From positions 124,001 to 188,000 of the forward strand of contig JABACO010000037.1 in NCBI GenBank assembly GCA_013339895.1: a DNA stretch of 64,000 nucleotides, given 5' to 3'. Made by a program: the position numbers and the translations under genes. Shown here piece by piece: positions 11,737 to 23,132 of this stretch (position 1 is the stretch's first letter; each line of letters starts with the position of its first letter). Source of the stretch: Ephydatia muelleri (taxonomy: Eukaryota > Porifera > Demospongiae > Spongillida > Spongillidae). Below the pieces are notes generated by a model. That model was not told the origin of the DNA, did not search any database, and saw only the letters and a list, made by a program, of their open reading frames with translations.

Positions 11737-13376
11737 TGATGGATTTGCACTACATGCTCAAGTATATGAGGTTTAGAGTTCTAGAAGTACACGATGTATC
11801 TCACATGTCACACGAGTTGGCCCATGTATGGACATTACAATTCTTTGTTCACACTACAATCTAGAGCAAATGTAACGTTCTTCTGAGTGCTGAGGGTTCA
11901 ATTAATGGAGGTGAGAGACAAATTCTTACCAGCTAGCCAGTAGGGTTGCTGTATATATATGATGCTGGTAAAGTAAATTTCTTTATCAATATGCCGGACT
12001 TCAAATAAACTAGTACAGCTCATTCGCATGCTTGCACAACCAGCTTGGACGAAACTCTAGAACCAAAATTCACACTCAGAGACTCAGCTTAATCGCTCAA
12101 GGACTTCTGAAATAACACACATGATGTGGCAAAGAGTTTGTAGGAATCGTTTTTCACTGACATCAACTATACCATGGATCGCAAAAGGGACTACAAGATT
12201 GTTTTCAATATAGCAACCTACGCTTACGCAGCAAGAATCACTGCTCATAACCAATCGATGGAAACGAGTACCAACCTTACAATAAAGTTACGTACCGTTC
12301 AAACAGTCTTATTATAGCACACACATACACACCCCAGGGCAGTGTCCATAATCAGTGCCTGTTAGGAAAGAAAGGCATACAGGTAGTGTCATAGCATGTT
12401 ACCAGAACCTGGGGGTGATTCATACATGTACATATATATATTGTTTGTAAGCCATCAGTACATAAGCATCTACTTAATAGAAACATCCTGTGTGTGACTT
12501 ACTAATTCAGTCCACAACACAACATCATGTGTGTGAGAGCAAATGATTTGGTTCAATTGTACGTCTTGTAAGAAGCTGTAGAATGTGAGGGGGTGGGGTG
12601 GAGGAGCATAAAAAGAAAGTGGACAGTGAACAGTTATAAAAGTTCATATGTCTTAGCTTTCCCTTCTATACTGTTCTGCATGGATCACAATTTATTTCAA
12701 GACTGTTTAAGGAAAGAAATGCTGGGCATAAACAGTCACAGACTTCAGGCATACTGTACTGGCTGTAAATGGATGCATGAGACTCCCAAACATCCCTTAT
12801 CACACTGAGGTATCCACCCACAGTTACACAATCAGAAGCCACAATGGTTTCAATGGTTGGTGGGTTATCATTGAAATAAATTATGTCATGCTACTTTGAC
12901 AACATAGATATACATATACACACACAACTACACACCTACAAGCACACACACACACACACATCACTCACAAAACACATACACATGCACATGTGCACACACA
13001 CACACACACACACACACACAATTTCAAAGGACCTCAGTATTATCAGATGAAGGATTAACTGTCATAACCACAAAATTTACATCTCTAAAGAACCACAACT
13101 GCAGTAGGGCCATCCTAGTTCATCCATCGGTGAGATATGGGGTGGGGAGAGAGGGGAGAGAGGGAGGGAGGGAAGGAGGAGGAGGGGAGGGAGAAGGGGA
13201 GGGAGGAGGGAAAGGGGGAAATTTTACAGAGAAGAGGAAGGTGTGGGGAAAGGAGACTGAGGGAGAGGGAGAGTAAATAAAAGACACCATCAAAAACCAT
13301 ATTGCAAGATTGGTAGACTTTTCCACCACAATAACTTTACTAAGATCATTGGTGTAAGGCTTACTTGCACTTCAAC
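11737..13376. other. Intergenic region with CA runs and a purine tract
   Basis: No supportable gene. (CA)n runs lie at about 12915-13020 and a purine-rich GGGA/GGA tract at 13136-13280, which gives low-complexity Pro/Ser frames on the minus strand. Confidence 0.5.
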
Positions 13377-13552
13377 CTAGTCATCACACTTGATGGAATG
13401 GGACAGGGCCAGGAGGACATTGACCATGTCCTTTAGGGTGGAGTGTTGATTGCCCTCTTCCAGGGTGTTCAGCTGTTGTACCTCCCTGGGTTTCCTGCAA
13501 GACCTCAGCTGCCTTGTCTCTATGGCAATGGGATATTTCCTGTCCCTCAAGA
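13377..13552 (-). CDS. Possible 3' coding exon, unassigned
   Basis: On the minus strand a good acceptor (TTTCTCCAATCACTGCAG) is followed by 57 open codons ending in TAG at 13379-13377. The product has normal amino-acid composition, with the segments KYPIAIETRQL, QQLNTLEEG and DMVNVLLALSHSIKCDD, unlike the low-complexity frames nearby. Upstream, 14021-13905 has an open Ser/Pro-rich stretch with a strong donor (CT|GTAAGG near 13905), but its phase does not fit this exon, so I could not build a gene. I do not recognise the family. It may be the C-terminus of a host gene transcribed divergently from 14511. Confidence 0.35.
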
Positions 13553-14510
13553 CTGCAGTGATTGGAGAAATGTTTCAAGGGCTGGACTGGCATGGCAGGA
13601 ACAGACAGCACATCATCATAGTACAGTATGGACATAGAGTACTTGGGAAGGGAATGGAATTGAGTAGCCTCGTGATGAGGTTGTGACTGCTGCAGGGATG
13701 AATTATGATACAGGAACAGAGGACTGGATACCCCCATCACCACTGCCACTCAAGCTCCCTAAATCAGAGGGGTGATAGGCAGTGTCTGGGAGAAGGAGGA
13801 GAGGTGACTGGCTGGACTGAACCCCAGGAGATTTGTGCCAGTCTTGTTACTTGAGGCTGGGGACCTTGGCTTTTAGGTGGTGTCATTGAGTCCCTTACAG
13901 AGGTGGGTGGTGTTGCTTGACTGGAGGTGTGGAAGGTGGGAGGGTGGAAGTGGCTATCATAACTGTCCTGGCTCAAGAAGCAGGTCTTGTTGTGACTAGG
14001 GTTCACTGCTGAGGCCAGCAAGCTGGCCGGCTTGTTGTCCTTCCCAGAGCCTTAACCTCACTTCAGCCCACTGGTGCTTAGGACTCTATACAACATCACC
14101 ACTGTCTACCATTGACTAGAAGCAGTTAACAAACTAGCAACCTCCAGTCATGACGGTAGGATCTCTGGTGCCAGTGGGACTTCCCAATTAGGAAGAGTAC
14201 CCACTTAAGTAAAACAACATCAAACTCATAGGGTTCCCCCATTACCACACAAATTTCCAGTCCACACACATTCTAAATAACGCCCACTACATTTTAAATC
14301 ATTCGATGGATACAATTCACCCACCTCTATTGCCCAAAAGTCTATCCTTGTCCTCTGTTGCTATTGGTATCCGCGCGCGTATGCTGACGTACGTCGCGTC
14401 CGACGGTACCAGAGAGCAGTTAATACCATAATGACGAATTCTATATCCTGGGTACGAGACAGCTCTCGGACACGTTTTGCTTATCAAATTTTTAACTATA
14501 TGTTTCAAAA

Positions 14511-15164
14511 ATGGCTAGCCAATTCTATGAGGTGGAGAGAATCGTGGCATCGCGGAAAAAGGTAATTGCTTATTTGCATACATATTACCTACCTTTGTGG
14601 TTTTATGCAGGGTACAAAATTGGAGTATTTAGTTCTATGGACGGACTATCCAAAGGAACAGGCATCTTGGGTGCGACATAAAGATGTCACTCCTGCCCTC
14701 CTACGGTACACTTAATGTACATGCATATTATTATTTGTATACTACTATGCAAACTTTACAGGTCGTTCGTAAACCCAACGCCGTCCATTCGTGTTGTGTT
14801 GGACTGTGTTAGTGTATTCATGCATCATGTTGGCAGTTCCTTATCGGCAGGCACGATAAGGAGAAATCAACTGAGAATCGACATGCCAAGTGACGTCTTC
14901 CGTTTCTTATTTGATGGCAAAGGAAAATCAGTAGGCCAAGGATATAAAGAATATGAGCTGTGCGAATTTGATGATAAGTACTTCACCAATGACTGGTATG
15001 CTAGTTATGATGCCAATGGTGACGGCTGTGCTATTGACTTTCCCTTAAGAATGAAAAGTAGTGTTAGTTGGTCAAGAAGCCAACGTTTTATGAAGAACAA
15101 AGAACTGGTTAAAAAAATATATTTTGAACGAGTGTACATTTATGTTGTTAAAAAACGTATCTAG
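14511..15164 (+). CDS. Chromodomain protein with novel C-terminal domain, 182 aa
   Basis: Exons 14511-14561, 14611-14705 and 14762-15164 join with GT-AG introns of 49 and 56 bp. Residues 1-49 form a short chromodomain (YEVERIVASRKK, LEYLVLWTDYP, ASWV); the aromatic residues expected to cage methyl-lysine are plausibly Y6, W27 and Y30 by position. The rest is a compact unnamed domain with VVLD, SLSAGTIRRNQL, FDDKYFTNDWY, YDANGDGCAIDFPLRMKSS and KKIYFERVYIYVVKKR. The same domain follows the chromodomain in the frameshifted gene at 6753-7368. A chromodomain suggests a chromatin reader in the nucleus; the C-terminal domain's job is unknown. No partner gene is divergent from this copy. An HP1-like identity is unlikely, because there is no chromoshadow signature. 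Confidence 0.8.
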
Positions 15165-15806
15165 CATGTGTATATATCTCTTTGTGAACGATGTAGTACA
15201 GTAGTACATTAAATTATGTTTACATACTTGACACATGCGCAAATAAGATAATGAGACGCAGGTGAGGGTCAGCCTAGTCTCCTCCCTTTGTGTAGTAACA
15301 TGCACTTGCATAATATTTTTTAATGCTGGAGTCCCAAATCTAATCATTCAATGGTGGGGTGAGGGGGAGGGAGGAGAGTAGTGAGAGTGGAGCAGAAAAC
15401 ACTAGTGTAGAGGGACTGAGACTGAAGGAGAGATAAGGGTGCAAGGTCATTGTTTGAGGTTGCCAAACCAAAGTACATGTATGGATGAGACCTTTCCTAG
15501 TTTTTATTACAAGCTATAAGAGTTCTATCTATGATGGATGTGTGCTTCATGGGAGAAGATATGCTAGTTGCCTACTCGATTTGACCTGTCCAGCTGAATG
15601 GCATTACTCACTGTCGATGTTTCTGGTCTGTATTGTATAAATGTCATTGGAATAGCTGACTGCTAGTTTAAATGACTTGGGACCATAAAATTTAGCACAC
15701 ACATGTGCATAGTTCTGAAAGAACTTAAGTCCTTGGACAGGATGAATTGTGATTCCAGTTTGCAGAATGCAGCAGTTGCTTGTAACATACCACCCGAACC
15801 TCTGAG

Positions 15807-15857
<51 letters not shown>

Positions 15858-17230
15858 CATCTTTTGAAGTACTGTATCCCACCATCCATGAATTCTATTG
15901 TGATAAAACTTGGCAGGCTTCACTACAAAGATATCTGTACATAGGGCACATGCAGTGAACGAAGTCATGGGATTGGCAAAGTTTCCAGAAGGATTAAATA
16001 CCTACATATACTTGTAAAAGCAGTTACACATGTACAGGGTGAGGTATGTATTATACATGTATATGACTTCAGTGTTACTAGAAAGGTATGTCCACAGGTA
16101 GAATGTCTATCAGGCCACCTTTTCTTTAGTAATGCAAACGCAAAAGCAGGTGGGATAGAGTATACCAGTACATGTATATATTGACAGGTCAGACTTGCAA
16201 CCACAGCAGTTGCAAAGGGCTGGCCTGTGGTTTTGTTGCATCACAGTAATGTGGGTTTTGCTAAAACCACTATTTGGAGATAAAAGAAACCATGTAGACT
16301 GTAAGGCTCTGGGCTTATTTACCTGCATCTGGTTGCCAGAGCATTTATTACACTATTTTCATGCATGTACATACAGTTCTCTTCAGGGAACAAAACAAAG
16401 CATCATGTAAATCTTATACTGGTTCCCAATATCAAAAAACTGACAAGTGAAGTACACACACTCACTATCATAAACTCCTGCTTATCCTGTGAACCATATT
16501 TGTGGCTAGATGTTGAAATCCATATCATATAGTCAATTTGAAAACTGTGAGACAATCTCATACAGATATGGGGTCAAGATTGTCAACCTGACAATCACAA
16601 ATGCATGGCCCATTTAGAGGAGCAACCCAATTAGACTCTATGGACACATACATGCCCAACACAAACACACATACTCACACACTATATATGCCACTCACAC
16701 AGCATACTACACACACATATACCACACAAAAGTATACATACAAAAACAAGTTCATAAGCATGTGCACAAGGGAACTGGTGGGAACACTGAAAATAAGTGC
16801 ACGTGTTGGTTATAGCGCTTAAATTTTTCTACCAAATGCAAATGGAGGTAAAGTGGCTGGGAGAAATGGGTTTGAAAGGACATACACACAGTACACAAAC
16901 ACTCACCAAACACACTGTTCATGCACCCAACATGTGTGTACACACTATACACATGCACACACATGCATAAGACCAACCACACATAAGCAAACTCATCCCA
17001 TATGCAACATAAACATACTACAAAAACACACATTTATTGTACACGCATACCTAATGTGCATGTCATTGGAAAATGCTATCCTCTCCCCCCAAAGAAGCAA
17101 CATGGTTCCCCCCCTCCCCCCCCCCCCCCCCCTTCACCCGCAGGACAAAGGAGTGAACATTGATCAAAATAGTGGGTAGTGTGGGAATTACATACGTAGT
17201 ACATACACACACCCATATGAATACATTTGA
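15165..17230. other. Intergenic region, no gene seen
   Basis: Holds a (TG)n run at 15808-15854, CA-rich stretches at 16650-17000 and a C-run at 17108-17132. Open frames are short and have no recognisable domains. Confidence 0.5.
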
Positions 17231-19238
17231 CTATTTTTTAGGGCGCATTATTCGATCACACTCTTCTGAGTCAGGGAAGCTAATGTTCCATATACGTGGG
17301 TCTGTGTCGGGCGGGATGTACAGGTGTTTGTGACGGCACACTAGTTTGAGATGCTCACGCTGGTCTCTATGGATACCACCCCCAGCTGAAAACCACTGGA
17401 GACAAGAGAATATTGAGGCGAGGAGGGAGAAAGGAGGAGGAAGAGTAGAGTCAAGATGTGTTAGTTTGGGACATACCTTCTGGCAATCTGGGCAAGCTTT
17501 GGCATCCAGCTTGTCGCGGTCTGCTTTTTTACGAATAGGCACATCAAATTTGTACGTAGGCAAACCGGCTGTCTTGGCAAGCTTTTTAGCATACCTACAG
17601 CAATCATAATATGTGTGAGGATCACTTCATATTTCACTGTGACCCCATCAATCACTTCACTCACTCATATTGTAAATCCCTTTCATTTTTGATTCGTGTA
17701 TTCTCTCTCTCTTCTTCTTGTTCTTTCTCTTGCTCTATTCTTTCCTCTTCAAGCTCGTCCCCCCCTTGAAGGTTCTGCTGTTGGGATCTCCCCTCCTCTT
17801 CTTCTGCAAAGAAATCTGGGCTTTCCCACTGCTGCTTGGAGGGTAGGACTACCGCTTGGTCTTCTTCCCTCTCACCCCTGTCCTCCTTATTAGAACCAAA
17901 GAAGATATTGTTTCTAGGGCTGGATAGGATGACATCCACTGGTCTGACCACAGGGGTCAGCGGCACAATGTTAGGTGAATCCAGGCTAAGAGACCCATCA
18001 GGTAGAACCTGTGTCAACGTGGTCTGCTTCAGACCCCTCCTCCTATTTCTACTTCACGTCTCCTCATCAGGAGTGTGTGTCTGATCCACGCTGGTACCCA
18101 GTCCTGAGTCGTTGGGCTGGGGGCTGAGGCAGCTGGAACCCAGTCCTGTGTCGTTGGGGTGGGGGCTGAGGCAGCTGGTACCCAGTCCTGTGTCGTTGGG
18201 CTGTTCTGTTAAGTTTCTCTTCAACTCATGTTTGCTGCTTTCAATTATGGGGGAAAGGGGTGGGGTTTCCGTTGTGTCCAACAAGCATTGCGAATCGGTC
18301 AGTGGTATTCCCTCCACCTGAGGGATGCACTGAATTGGAGAGAGAGCCAAGCTACTGGAATGCTGGAGTGTACCAAAGGGTGGCACAATGAAGGTGGAAA
18401 CTGCATTGAAACAGTCCTTATGACTAGAGTAATGGGGCAGTGAGGCCTGTGTTGAAGTCAGCAAACGTAGTGGCAACTTGACAATGGAGCATGTTAAAGA
18501 GCTGGTGCTGTTCTCGTAGTCTGAATCATGCAGTATCACATTATCAAATGAAAGTCCTTCATTTCTGTCTTCTGGAAGCTTTGCTTTGAAGCTTGTCAGA
18601 GGCAATGCTGCACTGCTATTTTCCTGCATGTCACATGCAAGGCATGTGACATCAGATGTAAAGTCAGTTGCTCCTGCTGAGGCTTTGGAAGCAAGATCAC
18701 AAGCTTCTCCTGCCACACACCCTTTACTAATGTGTCTCCTTCCCTGATCAGACCTTGCCTCCATGTAGTGCATCTTCTTTGGGGAGGAATTGGTTAGCTG
18801 AAGAACTCTCTTCCCCTTTGATGCAGCCACGCCTTCCAACAACCTCTGCGCCGGGATGTAGTCCTCATTAACCACATCACCACCGTCCTCTTCTGAGTAG
18901 AGACCTGTTGACGATGAACTGGAGAAGAGGCTGATGGTTGCATTGCATTTGGTCTGGAGAGGTAGCTCTTTGTTTCTCATTTCCATGGCTTCACGCTCTC
19001 TTAGAAGTGTTTCAATTTGTTTCCTCAAAGCTTCATTTTCTCTCTTATGTGCTTCACGTATTATTTCAATTTCTTGTCTGAGTGTTTCGATATCCATTTT
19101 AAGTGCCGCTACACACCAAAACATTAGGGTAATTGGTACGGCTGAAATCGGCTATAAAATCATGGACTCACACTGATTCTCCTGCAGCGCACGCAAGCAC
19201 GTCGCATGAAGATGCATAGCATGCTGAAAAGAGTTCAT
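17231..19238 (-). CDS. RBBP8: CtIP/RBBP8 (Sae2 family) DNA-end-resection factor, with in-frame TGA
   Basis: Minus-strand exons: 19238-19172 (ATG), 19108-17665, 17594-17477 and 17395-17231 (TAG), with phases that match throughout; 597 codons. Residues about 22-70 are a coiled coil (LRQEIEIIREAHKREN), fitting the N-terminal oligomerisation helix of CtIP. The middle is Ser/Thr-rich with three PNDTGLG-type repeats. The last 95 residues match the Sae2 C-terminal domain: RKKADRDKL, CPDC, then CRHKHLYIPPDTDPRIW and FPDSEEC. In known animals this protein activates MRE11-RAD50-NBS1 to trim double-strand-break ends for homologous recombination. Codon 374 (18056-18054) is TGA in an otherwise open frame. 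It may be a sequencing error, a true stop, or be removed by an unrecognised frame-preserving intron (donor AGC|GTGGAT, acceptor ACACAG). Family assignment is firm; the symbol is by orthology. Confidence 0.85.
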
Positions 19239-19409
19239 CTTTTGGAGTTAAAAAAAAAACTGGTTCCCAGACTTGCAGATTTATTTATTGCTATCGTGAG
19301 AATATGGTTACCGTAGGAGATTACTGCTTCGTACCTTGACCCAACCAAGCAATCCAGTATGACCGTTCTGGATCCTTTCTTTAACAGATGTAAGCTGCTA
19401 GTTATAGCT

Positions 19410-19605
19410 TACCAGAACATGCAATGTGCACTGGCGTACGCGTAGCACACAACCACATCAATCGCTAACGCAGTAAGTCAAACGTTCCGTCTATCAATCG
19501 CTAACGCAGTAAGTCAAACGTTTTACAACGTTTGACTTACTGCGTTAGCGATTGATGTAGACGGACCTGCATGCTACGCGTACGCCAGTGCACATTGCAT
19601 GTTAC
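19410..19605. repeat. Long hairpin
   Basis: Left half carries ATCAATCGCTAACGCAGTAA and ACATGCAATGTGCACTGGCG; the right half carries their reverse complements (TTACTGCGTTAGCGATTGAT, CGCCAGTGCACATTGCATGT). One copy of the core word is repeated directly on the left. No open frame. Confidence 0.85.
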
Positions 19606-19611
19606 AAACCT

Positions 19612-19985
19612 AGTCTCGTACCCAGACCCACATGACGTAACGATTATCGCTGTACAGTATAATCTACGTAGATTACCGTAGTTCGTCAACGCTTTGCACG
19701 ATATTGCTTAGGTTCGTTTTTCAGTGATTCGTATGAGCCAAGAACGTGTAATTCGTTTAGCGGAAAATCCTGGCTAAGCTATTCTCGTGCGCATAAGTGG
19801 TACCGCCCACCGCATTCCAGATTAAAAGCATTATGTACGTTCAATGGTTCGTCTGATGATATTTCTTGGTTTTCATGTTTTCGTGCGAGAGTGGAAACGA
19901 ACAAAAAAACGAAAATGGACTGAAAATACAGTATACTGTTAACAGCGATAATCGCGTCATGTGGGTCTGGGTACGAAACTAGCTA
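19612..19985. mobile_element. MITE with TCTCGTACCCAGACCC ends
   Basis: Terminal inverted repeats of about 45 bp begin CTAGTCTCGTACCCAGACCC and end GGGTCTGGGTACGAAACTAG, and include GATTATCGCTG. CTAG at both ends may be the target duplication. Single relatives of the end motif occur near 20010, 20055, 33515 and 14450, so this is a family. Confidence 0.75.
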
Positions 19986-20110
19986 ACAGCATCCAGAACG
20001 GATTGCTTGGTTGGGTCTGGGTACGAAGTCTATGAGACCCGCCTCTTTTGTCGGGTCTGGGTACGACGCCGAATGTGTACGCTCCATTAGCCCCACCCTT
20101 ACGATGGAAG

Positions 20111-20404
20111 TTAACTTGAATATTGAAAGTTAGCGGTTAAATGTATTACGTAATGACCGCTAGAAGTAACGGTTGTAATTAGTTTTTCTTTGAAAATTTT
20201 TACTGCTTTTGCTTTCAATGCAACGAACACAAAATATATATCAAAATGATGCGCCGAATTTTCCCTATCGAGTGGTTCAATCAGATTTTTTATATGATTT
20301 GAAATAGAAAAGTGTCCTCTCAATGTATTGCGATTTCTGGATATGGGCATGTGTTGGCCTACAAGTGTTGCATTCTCATACATTCTTGTCTTGCTTCCCA
20401 TCAT
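20111..20404 (-). CDS. Hypothetical small ORF, 97 aa
   Basis: An open frame from ATG to TAA with mixed composition (HMPISRNRNTL, PLDRENSAHHFDIYFVF). No family recognised, no splice context found and no neighbour link. It may be chance or a decayed mobile fragment. Confidence 0.2.
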   Translation of the reverse strand: MMGSKTRMYENATLVGQHMPISRNRNTLRGHFSISNHIKNLIEPLDRENSAHHFDIYFVFVALKAKAVKIFKEKLITTVTSSGHYVIHLTANFQYSS

Positions 20405-20949
20405 GACCTCAGTGAGTGCGCAACAGTGCTGGCCTTCTATTAACCTGAATCACTGCCAATACGCCTGTGTATGTGACGGTGGTCCGACATAGGGTGAGTC
20501 AACTGTTCACTCTTCTATGTGTTTATATGCATTGAAATTAGAACATTCCCTGGTATAGGTGTGTATTGTATGTCAGCTAGTGTTGCCCTTCTGACAGAGT
20601 TGTCTCTGTGATAGGGAGGGAGTGTGCCGACCATGTTGTGACTCTTTGGGTGTCGGTACCTCTTGTGCCTTTTGTTTGTGTATGTGGTAATTGTGGTATT
20701 GGGGGAAGGGTGTAAGGAGGTTGAGTCATGGGAGGAGGAAGGATTACTTGTAAGGTATTCAGTGTGGCTGTGAGTACATGTATGGGAAAGAGTTGAGGAG
20801 GAAGGAGGATTTGAAGTTGTGATAGGGTGAGGTTAGGCTGGTGTGTGCTTCATCAGGAAGCTGAGGTTACTAAAGGTGGAGGGTAGAGACTGGGGACTCC
20901 CATGGCACATGGGTAGTCCTATTGCACCTTCCTTGTTTTCTTTCGCCAG
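20405..20949. other. Intergenic, no gene seen
   Basis: G-rich and T-rich stretches without coding signal. The end (TTTCTTTCGCCAG) is a plausible splice acceptor for the HADHA-like segment that follows. Confidence 0.4.
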
Positions 20950-21174
20950 GTTATTCCTGAGCATTGCATCTTTGCTTCAAACACCTCTGTCTTTCCAATC
21001 CTCAGTCGACAAGAGATGCTGGCATACCATATGATGATAGTTTTGATGATAGTTTTGTATTGTGTTTTAATTGGTGCCCTCCTCCCTTGCGCCGATCAGG
21101 TGATAGGCATGCACTACTTCTCTCCCTTGGAGAAGATGCCTCTGCTGGAGATCATCGCCACTACCCAGACCTCA
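20950..21174 (+). pseudogene. HADHA (trifunctional protein alpha) exon remnant
   Basis: After the acceptor TTTCTTTCGCCAG the frame reads [17 protein letters not shown] (20950-21000). After a second acceptor-like GCCGATCAG it reads [19 protein letters not shown] (21100-21174). These are neighbouring, highly conserved blocks of the 3-hydroxyacyl-CoA dehydrogenase part of the mitochondrial trifunctional enzyme. The linker normally between them is replaced by 99 bases that stay open but do not resemble the family. After 21174 the sequence turns into a TG run. No other exons were found, so this is a fragment of a gene copy rather than a working gene. Confidence 0.7.
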
Positions 21175-21633
21175 ATAGGAAACTGCTGGTGCTTGTGTGT
21201 GTACGTATGTGTGGCATGTGTGTGCACGTGGTGCGTGTGTGTGTGTGTGTATTCTTGTCGGACAGTGCCTTTTATTTTAATTTTACCCTATCCATAAAGG
21301 CATCAACTTCATATATTGTTACAAGTTGCCAACTCACAACCGGCCAATCCTATACGTGATGTTGGTGATGTGCAGCCTCCATGAAGGAACACTCTCTATT
21401 GTGTGTACTTTTTGTACGCTTGTGTGTATTTGTTATCAGGGGCGGCGGAAGCGTATTATATTTGGGGGGGCTAAACGGAACAAAATGATAATTATATTCA
21501 TTGTTACTGTAAGGAAACGTACGTTATCATGTTTGGGAACAAGATGATAATTATTCTGATTGCTACTGAAATTACAAAGCACTAGTAAAACTGCCAAAAG
21601 TATCTGGTGCATTCATCATTTGAATTGTGAATT

Positions 21634-22348
21634 CTACAGCAACATCATGGAATCAGTCAATTCTTTGTGATCATGCAGCAGGAAACAGTTGTTCAGTCTT
21701 TTCTCAGTCATAGTCGATCTCAGATATGTAAACAGACGCCTAAGAGCAGAGAAACTTCTCTCAGATGTGCATGATGTGATGGGAATGGTTAGATACAATC
21801 GAAGTAACTTATGTACCCCAGAAAGCAAATTTCTGTTTGCATGCTTGGCCAAGGCATCACAAATTGACCTTACACTAGTAACTTTTTTAACTTCTGGCAG
21901 CTCCACATGAATGACATCCACAAGAATTCCTAGTTGCTTTTCAAGCTTTTCTACAGTGAACTCCCTGTCTATACACAGAATCATTGAAATCGGAAAGCTC
22001 CTGTATGCATTCCTCTCCATTTGCAGACTTCAGTAATAATGACTCTAAGGTAACAATTGGTTTCATTACTTCTCTTTGCCCAAAACGATCATGCAGTTCC
22101 TGGATTAAAAGGTCACATGCTTTCTTAATGTTATCAAATCCCCTTGTAGTAAACGCATCGTCACATTTATTTGCAGCTTGCAAAAATGTACTATGTTTGT
22201 CATAATATCGGCAATACAAACAAAACACCTTTTTTGTCAGGCACAACGTAATCCATGAATATTTTTCGTACCACGAACATGTAAAATACCTTCCATTTTT
22301 AGAAATTTGCTGAAAAATCACTTTCTGTTTAGGCTGATACGCTTCCAT
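21634..22348 (-). pseudogene. hAT/ZMYM1-like transposase, N- and C-terminal parts joined
   Basis: The N-terminal part (22348 to about 22000) has a TTF-type zinc-finger region (RYFTCSWYEKYSWI, VFCLYCRYYDK). The C-terminal part (to TAA at 21634) has the hAT dimerisation domain (RLYLTIPITSCTSERSFSALRRL). The catalytic middle is missing, and the two parts are out of frame at the junction near 21950-22020. In living hATs the C-terminal domain mediates transposase multimerisation. This copy cannot be catalytic. Confidence 0.85.
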
Positions 22349-23131
22349 TTCATTACTACAGCATACGGCTGAGCACTACAACAAACCCGTTGTATCGTGG
22401 TCACTTATTGTTGCAGCACTGTCCAGGTCCACTGACGCATCAGTGACTTGAGCCACAGGTACACATGTTGTTTCTTGTTGTGCAATCTTACCGATACTAC
22501 ATGTTGTATTGCAATTGATCGTACGCTGACTGCTTTTTGGTGTTGCTCCTTCTGGATTCTTTTCAACTTCCGACCATCATCACTCAGCAAAACTTGTCGC
22601 CTCTTCATTGGCAGCAAAATAAAGTAATGCGTCTCGGGAACAAAACACAGGTCAGAATCACAGCTGTAGATAATATGCCTTTCAAAGCCTACCAGTACGA
22701 TAATAGAATAAATCGCCAAATCCCATGCAACGAACTCCGGGACAGCAAGTTGAATCTCACACTTCAGTTGACAAACTGGACAAAAACACCTCAGTACTAC
22801 TCCTAAATGCAGCGGCGAACCAGAACAAACTTAACAGCTAAAGGCAAAGCAGAACGAATCACACAGAACTTAACACGAGCGATGGATAAAAATACGGCAC
22901 GTTTTTAACACATTGCCCGTTCACTCGCACTTCATATGCTGCATAATTGGGGCCCCCCGTATTAGGCCCGTAACGGTATCCGCCAAATCGAGCGATGGGA
23001 ATCCAACAACCGACAATAATTAGATACTGATACGGCAGTATACGATCGATCTAATTTAAATTTGGGGGGGGGGCTAAGCCCCCCCAAATTCATATTTGGG
23101 GGGGCTAAAGCACCCCCCTTCCGCCGCCCCT
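22349..23131. other. hAT subterminal and non-coding part
   Basis: A minus-strand open frame (22405-22719) contains KRIQKEQHQKAVSVR, with no recognised domain. The right end has a G-run/C-run hairpin (GGGGGGGCTAAGCCCCCCC near 23064) before the terminal repeat. Confidence 0.4.
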
Positions 23132-23132
23132 G

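Larger units (their letters stand above)
19328..20030. mobile_element. Nested inverted-repeat element with CAAGCAATCC ends
   Basis: The outer arms are TTGACCCAACCAAGCAATCC at about 19337 and GGATTGCTTGGTTGGGTCTG near 19997. Inside lie a second palindrome (19410-19605) and a third element (19612-19985). The whole block is non-coding and is built of inverted repeats within inverted repeats. Confidence 0.6.
21437..23132 (-). mobile_element. hAT element, internally deleted
   Basis: Ends are CAGGGGCGGCGGAAG at 21437 and CTTCCGCCGCCCCTG at 23132, with G-rich subterminal DNA. GTTAT flanks both ends; a full 8-bp hAT target duplication is not seen. At 1.7 kb it is too short for an autonomous element, and it carries only the two ends of a transposase. 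Confidence 0.85.

Noticed and set aside
13115-13329. Pro/Ser-rich minus-strand frames
   Set aside because: Translations of a purine-rich tract; low complexity.
18054-18056. Selenocysteine reading of the CtIP TGA
   Set aside because: CtIP is not a known selenoprotein and I saw no SECIS-like element after the stop at 17231; error or splicing is simpler.
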